This document shows, one piece after another, positions 16,069-20,778 of a stretch of 20,778 nucleotides of DNA. The notes under the pieces are model-generated. The model saw only the letters and a program-made list of their open reading frames with translations. It searched no databases and was not told the origin of the DNA. Origin of the DNA: an uncultured Oscillospiraceae bacterium. Its GTDB lineage: Bacteria; Bacillota; Clostridia; Oscillospirales; Acutalibacteraceae. Each line of letters starts with the position of its first letter. Positions within the stretch are counted from its first letter, which is position 1. Position numbers and translations under genes: made by a program. Where the stretch lies: positions 1-20,778 of the forward strand of contig UQRL01000043.1 in assembly GCA_900543555.1 (NCBI GenBank), read 5' to 3'.

Positions 16069-16097
16069 AGTATATCGGGAAATCCCCCGGTTGTCAA
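16069..16097 (-). promoter_or_regulatory. Near-consensus sigma-A promoter in the speD-DUF4317 gap
   Basis: On the minus strand TTGACA (16092-16097), 17 bases, TATACT (16069-16074). It is the best promoter in the window, yet no open reading frame starts within 400 bases downstream on its strand; the first gene reached is speD. Confidence 0.8.
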
Positions 16098-16177
16098 GCA
16101 ATAGATTCCCCTTGGGGCCAGTTCTTTTCCCCTCTGGGGGTTATCCGGTTTCTCTGTCCTGTTTTTCGGACAATGAT

Positions 16178-17329
16178 TCACTGCGGCGCGTCCTGCTCTC
16201 GGGCCAGCCGCACCGGCACCCCGTTGACCTCCACGCCGCCCTCGGCCCGGATGAGGATATATCCCACCCCGTCGATAATGCGGGTTTCCACCAGGTCTCC
16301 CCGCTCTGGGGGCACCTGGATCTTCACCTCTGGGGTGCAGACCTCCAAGCGCTTTTTATCCACCAGGTTCTGGGGGGAAACCCGGGCGTTTTCTCCAAAA
16401 GCCTCTTCAAACCGCTGGGAAAAGGCCTCCCGGTGCTCTTCCTCCACACCGCTTATCGAGAGCACCATGTCCAGCGCCCCCTTCGAGAGCACCAAAGGCT
16501 CTGGGTCTTTATCCTCCTTGTGCTGGGCCATCATGTCCACCAGCCTTCCCTGCACGGACTGGACCACATCCAGGCTGCAGTCACCGCCCAAGGTGTCCGC
16601 TAAGATGGACTGAAAGGTCTCCTTCTGCTGGTCCGCGGGGGGCGGCAGCGGCTGGCGGAACAGGGCGTCCACCAGCTCCTGATGGCTCTCCGAGGTGTTC
16701 TTGGTGTAGTACAGGGCCTCATACAGGTTGGCGCACCGGTCATCAAAGGCGGGAAACAGGAAGCCCGTCTCCGGCGGGGAAACCAGCCAGTCCACCTCTC
16801 GGTTGCGGAACAGGTTTTCGGGGATATGGTAGCTGAGGGCCGGTTTTGTCTGCTTCACCGGGCAAAGGCTGCACAAAATGTAGGAGTACACCGTTTCAGA
16901 GGCGTCCTCCAGGCTGCCCCCGTCCTTGGCGCGGTAAGGCACGTCGTAGCAGTCGTAGGCCAGCAGGATGAGGTATCCCCCTTCCAGCCGGAAGCTCTGG
17001 GCTACGGTTTGGAAGAACGTCTCCACCGCGGCCCCGTCCTGCAGCTGCGAGTCCCGCAGGGCCATCAGCAGCTTGTGCTCGGGGCTGTCCACCACCTGGG
17101 CGGTGGAAAAGGAAAGGTTCAAAAGGTTCCGGCCCAGGCTGCCGGACAAGGTCTTCCGCAACAGGGCCAGCAGGTTCTCCCCCTCCTCCTGGGGCATCAG
17201 CGCCAGGGACTGGTCAAACTGGGAGACCACCTCCCCCTGCTCGCTGACGTAGCATCCCCGCACATGGGTGACGCTGCTCTTCTCTGGCCGGAAGCGGCGG
17301 CGCAGCTCTCCCACCTCTTTTTCGTTCAA
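16178..17329 (-). CDS. DUF4317 family protein
   Basis: A 383-residue soluble protein of unknown function. The opening MNEKEVGELRRRFRPEKSSVTHVRGCYVSEQGEVVSQFDQSL is the signature of the DUF4317 family found in Clostridia; a YDCYDVPYRAKDG segment and a C-terminal KRLEVCTPEVKIQVPPERGDLVETRIIDG part also fit. It starts with TTG at 17329, supported by AAGGAGG 9 bases upstream and by the family's usual beginning. Own promoter; no good terminator after the stop, so its transcript may run into the candidate RNA and speD. No signal peptide or membrane segment is visible. No functional link to its neighbours can be argued. Confidence 0.92.
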   Translation of the reverse strand: MNEKEVGELRRRFRPEKSSVTHVRGCYVSEQGEVVSQFDQSLALMPQEEGENLLALLRKTLSGSLGRNLLNLSFSTAQVVDSPEHKLLMALRDSQLQDGAAVETFFQTVAQSFRLEGGYLILLAYDCYDVPYRAKDGGSLEDASETVYSYILCSLCPVKQTKPALSYHIPENLFRNREVDWLVSPPETGFLFPAFDDRCANLYEALYYTKNTSESHQELVDALFRQPLPPPADQQKETFQSILADTLGGDCSLDVVQSVQGRLVDMMAQHKEDKDPEPLVLSKGALDMVLSISGVEEEHREAFSQRFEEAFGENARVSPQNLVDKKRLEVCTPEVKIQVPPERGDLVETRIIDGVGYILIRAEGGVEVNGVPVRLAREQDAPQ

Positions 17330-17363
17330 TGGGCTCTCCTCCTTTTTTCAAACGATGGCTTTT

Positions 17364-17393
17364 ATTATAGCGCAAAACTCTGAAGAGGCGCAA
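17364..17393 (-). promoter_or_regulatory. Promoter of the DUF4317 gene
   Basis: On the minus strand TTGCGC (17388-17393), 18 bases, and a perfect TATAAT (17364-17369), lying directly after the terminator of the kinase gene. Confidence 0.7.
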
Positions 17394-17395
17394 GG

Positions 17396-17423
17396 AAAAA
17401 GCTCCCCCGCCTGAGGGAGCTTT
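17396..17423 (-). terminator. Terminator of the FGGY kinase gene
   Basis: On the minus strand AAAGCTCCC (17423-17415) pairs with GGGAGCTTT (17406-17398), ending in a run of five T down to 17396. It lies 10 bases beyond the kinase stop codon. Confidence 0.85.
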
Positions 17424-17432
17424 CCCAAAAGG

Positions 17433-19031
17433 TCAGGCCAGGGCCTCTGCCGCAGCCTTCTCCACGGCCAGGCCCGCCTTGTACCGGGCAATGTACGTTT
17501 GGAAACCCGCCCGGTCCTCCGGGTCCGGGCCCACACAGGTTCCGGCCGCTGCGGCGAACACCCTTTTCTCCAGGTAGTCCGCCAGGCTCTCCCCCGCTTC
17601 CCGGTCCTTCCGGTAGGCGGCCAGCAGGGCCATGCCCCAGGGGCCGCCCTCTCCGGCAGTCTCCATGACGGCCACAGGCACGCCCAGGGCTCCTGCCAGC
17701 AGCCGCTGGCCCACCCCGGGGGTCTTGAACAGCCCCCCGTGGCCGGTGAGCTTCTCCACCTGGACATTTTCCTTCCACAGGATTTCCATGCCAATGCTCA
17801 AAGTGGCCATGGCGGCGTAGAGCTGAGCCCGCATAAAATCAGGCAGGGTCAGGGCGTCCTGAGGCCGGCGCATCAGCAGGGGGCAGCCCCGCTCCACGCC
17901 GGTGACAGGCTCCCCGGAGTAGTAGTTGTAGCTGACCAGCCCCCCGCATCCGGCGTCGCCCTGCAAAGCCTGATGGTACAGAAGGTCATACAGCTGGGGC
18001 TTCTCCAGCTTGGCTCCGGCGGCCTCCAGCAGCTGGGAGAACAGCTTCACCCAGGCGTCCAGGTCTGAGGTGCAGGTGTTGCAGTGGACCATGGCCACCG
18101 GCAGCCCATCCGGGGTGGTGACCATGTCGATCTCCGGGTACACCTGGGAGAGGGGCCTCTCCAGCACCACCATGGAAAACACAGAGGTCCCGGCGGAGAC
18201 GTTGCCCGTCCGCGCCCGGACGGAGTTGGTGGCCGCCATGCCCGTGCCCGCGTCCCCTTCCGGGGGGCACAGGGCCGCGCCGGGCTCCAAGGTGCCGGTG
18301 GGGTCCAGCAGCCTGGCCCCTTCCTCCGTCAAACAGCCCCCGTCCGCCCCGGCGGGCAGCACCTGGGGCAGAATCTCCCGCAGCTTCCAAGGATACCCCT
18401 TCTCCGCCACCAGCCGGTCGAACTGCTCCACCATAGCCTCATCGAAATCACAAGCGGCGCTGTCGATGGGGAACATGCCAGAGGCCTCCCCTACGCCCAG
18501 CACCCGCTTCCCGGTGAGCTTCCAATGGACGTACCCGGCCAGGGTGGTCAAGGTGCGGATTTCTTCCACATGCCCCTCTCCCAGGCGGATGGCCCGGTAC
18601 AGGTGGGCAATGCTCCACCGCTGGGGGATGTTGAATCCAAACAGCCCCGTCAGCTCTTTGGCCTCCGCCTCTGTGATGGTGTTGCGCCAGGTGCGGAACG
18701 GGCAGAGCTGCCTCCCTTCCCCATCAAAGGGCAGGTAGCCGTGCATCATGGCGGAGACCCCCAGGGCCCCCAGGCGGCGCAGGGGCTGGCCATACCGGGC
18801 CTCCACTTCCTGGGCCATTTGGGCGTAAGCGGCCTGGATGCCCTTCCAGGCGTCCTCTAGGGAGTAAGTCCACACCCCGTTCTCCAGGCGGTTCTCCCAA
18901 TCGAAGGCGCCTGTGGAAATGGGCGCGTGGTCCGGCCCGATGAGCACCGCCTTAATGCGGGTGGAACCCAGCTCCAGCCCCAGCACGGCCTGCCCTTGGC
19001 GGACCGCCTCTCGGATCTCTTCTCGCGTCAT
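17433..19031 (-). CDS. FGGY family carbohydrate kinase, substrate unknown
   Basis: A 532-residue cytoplasmic sugar kinase with two actin-like ATPase domains. The N-terminal phosphate loop VLGLELGSTRIKAVLIG lies at about 17-33; SAMMHGYLPFD, FRTWRNTITEAEA and LTTLAGYVHWKLTGKRVLGVGEASGMFPID follow as in xylulokinase-like members; AGTSVFSMVV and the C-terminal LTGHGGLFKTPGVGQRLLAGALGVPVAV form the second nucleotide-binding half. Xylulose, ribulose or a deoxy-sugar could be the substrate; no isomerase, aldolase or transporter is adjacent to decide. The ATG at 19031 is preferred over TTG at 19037 because AGGGGAGG lies 9 bases before the former and only 3 before the latter. Single-gene unit with its own promoter and terminator. 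Confidence 0.88.
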   Translation of the reverse strand: MTREEIREAVRQGQAVLGLELGSTRIKAVLIGPDHAPISTGAFDWENRLENGVWTYSLEDAWKGIQAAYAQMAQEVEARYGQPLRRLGALGVSAMMHGYLPFDGEGRQLCPFRTWRNTITEAEAKELTGLFGFNIPQRWSIAHLYRAIRLGEGHVEEIRTLTTLAGYVHWKLTGKRVLGVGEASGMFPIDSAACDFDEAMVEQFDRLVAEKGYPWKLREILPQVLPAGADGGCLTEEGARLLDPTGTLEPGAALCPPEGDAGTGMAATNSVRARTGNVSAGTSVFSMVVLERPLSQVYPEIDMVTTPDGLPVAMVHCNTCTSDLDAWVKLFSQLLEAAGAKLEKPQLYDLLYHQALQGDAGCGGLVSYNYYSGEPVTGVERGCPLLMRRPQDALTLPDFMRAQLYAAMATLSIGMEILWKENVQVEKLTGHGGLFKTPGVGQRLLAGALGVPVAVMETAGEGGPWGMALLAAYRKDREAGESLADYLEKRVFAAAAGTCVGPDPEDRAGFQTYIARYKAGLAVEKAAAEALA

Positions 19032-19065
19032 GTACAACGACCTCCCCTATAGAATTGGTATGTAC

Positions 19066-19094
19066 ATTTTACCACATCCCGGCGGGGTTTGCAC
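19066..19094 (-). promoter_or_regulatory. Probable promoter of the FGGY kinase gene
   Basis: On the minus strand GTGCAA (19089-19094), 17 bases, TAAAAT (19066-19071). The -10 is good and the -35 weak. No catabolite-repression site was recognised beside it. Confidence 0.5.
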
Positions 19095-19137
19095 GGCTTT
19101 TTCACCGGCGGACAAAACTTTTCTCTGCTCTCCCGCC

Positions 19138-19166
19138 TTGTTTCCCCGGCGGGAATCTGTTATAAT
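19138..19166 (+). promoter_or_regulatory. Sigma-A promoter of the DUF1846 gene
   Basis: TTGTTT (19138-19143), 17 bases, and a perfect TATAAT (19161-19166). Initiation near 19173. Confidence 0.75.
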
Positions 19167-19209
19167 AGAAAAAAACAGGCGAAACCACCGGGAACAGCAC
19201 AGCAGAAAG

Positions 19210-19235
19210 GCAGACGCGGGCGCGTCTGCTTTTTT
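19210..19235 (+). terminator. Intrinsic terminator inside the DUF1846 leader (candidate attenuator)
   Basis: GCAGACGC (19210-19217), loop GGGC, GCGTCTGC (19222-19229), then six T (19230-19235). It ends about 60 bases after the predicted start of transcription and 46 bases before the ATG at 19282, so it must be read through for the gene to be expressed. No T-box or other known sensor is visible upstream of it. Confidence 0.75.
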
Positions 19236-19281
19236 CCGGCAGCCCGGCACGGAGGAACAGAACAGGGGGCATTTTGGGAAA

Positions 19282-20766
19282 ATGGGGAATATCGGCTTCG
19301 ATAACGGCAAATACCTGCAGATGCAGTCAGAGAAGATTCGGGAACGCATTGACATGTTCGGCGGCAAGCTCTATCTGGAATTTGGCGGCAAGCTGTTTGA
19401 CGACTATCACGCCTCGCGGGTGCTGCCGGGCTTTCAGCCGGACAGCAAGATGAGCATGCTGCTGCAGATGAAAGATCAGGCGGAAATCCTCATCGTCATC
19501 AACGCCGGGGACATTGAGAAGAACAAGGTGCGCGGGGACCTGGGCATCACCTACGACATGGACGTGCTGCGCCTGATCGACGTGTTCCGGGGCATTGGGC
19601 TGTATGTGGGCAGCGTGGTGCTGACCCAGTACAACGCCCAGCCCGCAGCCCAGGCCTTTCAGGCCAAACTGGAGGCCCTGGGCGTGAAGGTGTTCCGGCA
19701 TTACACCATCCCGGGGTACCCCTCCAACATCCCGCTCATTGTCAGCGATGAAGGGTTTGGGAAAAACGAGTATGTAGAGACCAGCCGCAGCTTGGTGGTG
19801 GTCACCGCGCCCGGCCCGGGCAGCGGCAAAATGGCCACCTGCCTCTCCCAGCTGTACCATGAGAACAAGCGGGGCATCCAGGCAGGCTACGCCAAATTTG
19901 AGACCTTCCCCATTTGGAACCTGCCCCTGGCCCATCCGGTGAACCTGGCCTACGAAGCCGCCACCGCCGACCTGAACGACGTAAACATGATCGACCCCTT
20001 CCATTTGGAGGCCTATGGGGAGACTGCCGTCAACTACAACCGGGACGTGGAGGTGTTCCCGGTGCTCAACGCCATGCTGGAAAAAATCGCTGGCAAGTCA
20101 CCCTATCAGTCTCCCACAGACATGGGCGTGAATATGGCGGGCTACTGCATCAGCGACGACGACGTCTGCTGCGCCGCCGCCAAGCAGGAAATTCTCCGCC
20201 GCTACTACGCCACCGCCTGCGCGCAGCTGCGCGGCCTGTGCGCCCCGGTCGAGACGCAGCGGCAGGAGTTGCTGCTCAATCAGCTCGGCCTGACAGCCGC
20301 CGACCGCCCGGTCGTGGGCGCGGCGCTCCGGCGCGCTGAGGAAACCGGCGCCCCCGCCGTCGCCATCGAGATGCCGGACGGCACGATCATCACCGGCAAG
20401 ACCTCTTCCCTGCTCGGCGCGAGCTCCGCCTGCCTGCTCAACGCGCTCAAATACCTCGGCGGCATCCCGAAGGATGTCACGCTCATCTCGCCCGAGATCA
20501 TCGAGCCAATCCAGCACCTGAAGGTCGAGCATCTCGGCAACCACAATCCCCGCCTGCACACCGACGAGGTGCTCGTCGCGCTGAGCATCTGCGCCGTGAG
20601 CGACCCGACCGCCGAGGTCGCCATGCAGCAGCTGGAAAAGCTCGCGCGCTGCGAGGCGCACTCGTCCGTCATTCTCTCGCACGTGGATGAATACGTGTTC
20701 AAAAAGCTCGAGGTGAACATCACGTTCGAGCCGCGTTTCCAGACCAAAAAGCTCTTTCATCGCTGA
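19282..20766 (+). CDS. DUF1846 domain-containing protein
   Basis: A 494-residue soluble protein of a widespread Firmicutes family of unknown biochemical role. The start MGNIGFDNGKYLQMQSEKIRERI fits the family's beginning. A conserved-looking FGGKLFDDYHASRVLPGF (34-51), a phosphate-loop-like PGPGSGKMATCLSQLYHE (177-193) and AGYAKFETFPIWNLPLAHPVNLAYEAATADLNDVNMIDPFH are present, suggesting nucleotide binding. The ATG at 19282 is 12 bases after AGGGGG, a slightly long gap. From about residue 310 (near 20205) to the end, codon choice shifts: leucine CTG/CTC is 19/6 before and 10/14 after by hand count, and GCG and TCG become common. The reading frame stays intact, so this looks like a mosaic gene. 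Confidence 0.93.
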   Translation: MGNIGFDNGKYLQMQSEKIRERIDMFGGKLYLEFGGKLFDDYHASRVLPGFQPDSKMSMLLQMKDQAEILIVINAGDIEKNKVRGDLGITYDMDVLRLIDVFRGIGLYVGSVVLTQYNAQPAAQAFQAKLEALGVKVFRHYTIPGYPSNIPLIVSDEGFGKNEYVETSRSLVVVTAPGPGSGKMATCLSQLYHENKRGIQAGYAKFETFPIWNLPLAHPVNLAYEAATADLNDVNMIDPFHLEAYGETAVNYNRDVEVFPVLNAMLEKIAGKSPYQSPTDMGVNMAGYCISDDDVCCAAAKQEILRRYYATACAQLRGLCAPVETQRQELLLNQLGLTAADRPVVGAALRRAEETGAPAVAIEMPDGTIITGKTSSLLGASSACLLNALKYLGGIPKDVTLISPEIIEPIQHLKVEHLGNHNPRLHTDEVLVALSICAVSDPTAEVAMQQLEKLARCEAHSSVILSHVDEYVFKKLEVNITFEPRFQTKKLFHR

Positions 20767-20778
20767 AAAATCCGCGGG

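Noticed and set aside
15861..16181. A 106-codon frame covering the candidate RNA region upstream of speD
   Set aside because: No ribosome site, includes the TTGACA/TATACT promoter within the frame, and its composition is unlike the neighbouring proteins. A structured RNA is the better explanation.
18913..19281. Upstream extension of the DUF1846 protein
   Set aside because: It overlaps the kinase gene on the opposite strand, a promoter and a terminator hairpin. Family members begin at about MGNIGFDN.

Overview
The window looks like chromosomal DNA from a GC-rich gut Clostridia member, most likely an Oscillospiraceae/Ruminococcaceae-type anaerobe. This is inferred from the T-box-controlled pheST operon, IreB, DUF4317, DUF1846 and DUF6106-like proteins, a flavodiiron oxygen/NO reductase, consensus sigma-A promoters and strong GGAGG ribosome sites. 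No rRNA, tRNA, CRISPR array, transposase or phage gene was found.

Layout. Left edge: an AT-rich partial reading frame (1-94, minus), then a small membrane protein (minus). 870-5407 (plus): promoter, T-box leader, pheS, pheT, then ireB on its own promoter with a 97-residue partner, closed by a strong terminator. 5431-8325: a PIG-V-like membrane glycosyltransferase (minus) divergent from a flavodiiron protein (plus). 8555-15638 (all minus): a complete polyamine island, in transcription order speD, speA, speE, speB, carboxy(nor)spermidine dehydrogenase, nspC. 15639-16177: a long non-coding stretch with a consensus promoter, a candidate small RNA and a terminator just before speD. 16178-19031 (minus): DUF4317 protein and an FGGY sugar kinase. 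19138-20766 (plus): a DUF1846 gene with its own early terminator in the leader.

How the genes work together. SpeA makes agmatine from arginine, and SpeB makes putrescine from it. The island then encodes two chemically unrelated ways to add an aminopropyl group: SpeD plus SpeE (decarboxylated S-adenosylmethionine) and the carboxyspermidine dehydrogenase plus NspC pair (aspartate semialdehyde, NADPH, then decarboxylation). Having both side by side suggests either redundancy or a product beyond spermidine. Three transcription units (pheST, speD, DUF1846) have an intrinsic terminator between promoter and start codon, so control by premature termination recurs here; only the pheST one belongs to a family I recognise.

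The gaps inside the polyamine island hold divergent copies of one non-coding repeat, each ending a few tens of bases beyond the stop codon of nspC, speB or speD. The last third of the DUF1846 gene has a codon habit unlike the rest of the window, suggesting recombination or an assembly join. The best candidates for something undescribed are the dual-route polyamine island, the speD leader attenuator and the ~185-nt candidate RNA upstream of it.
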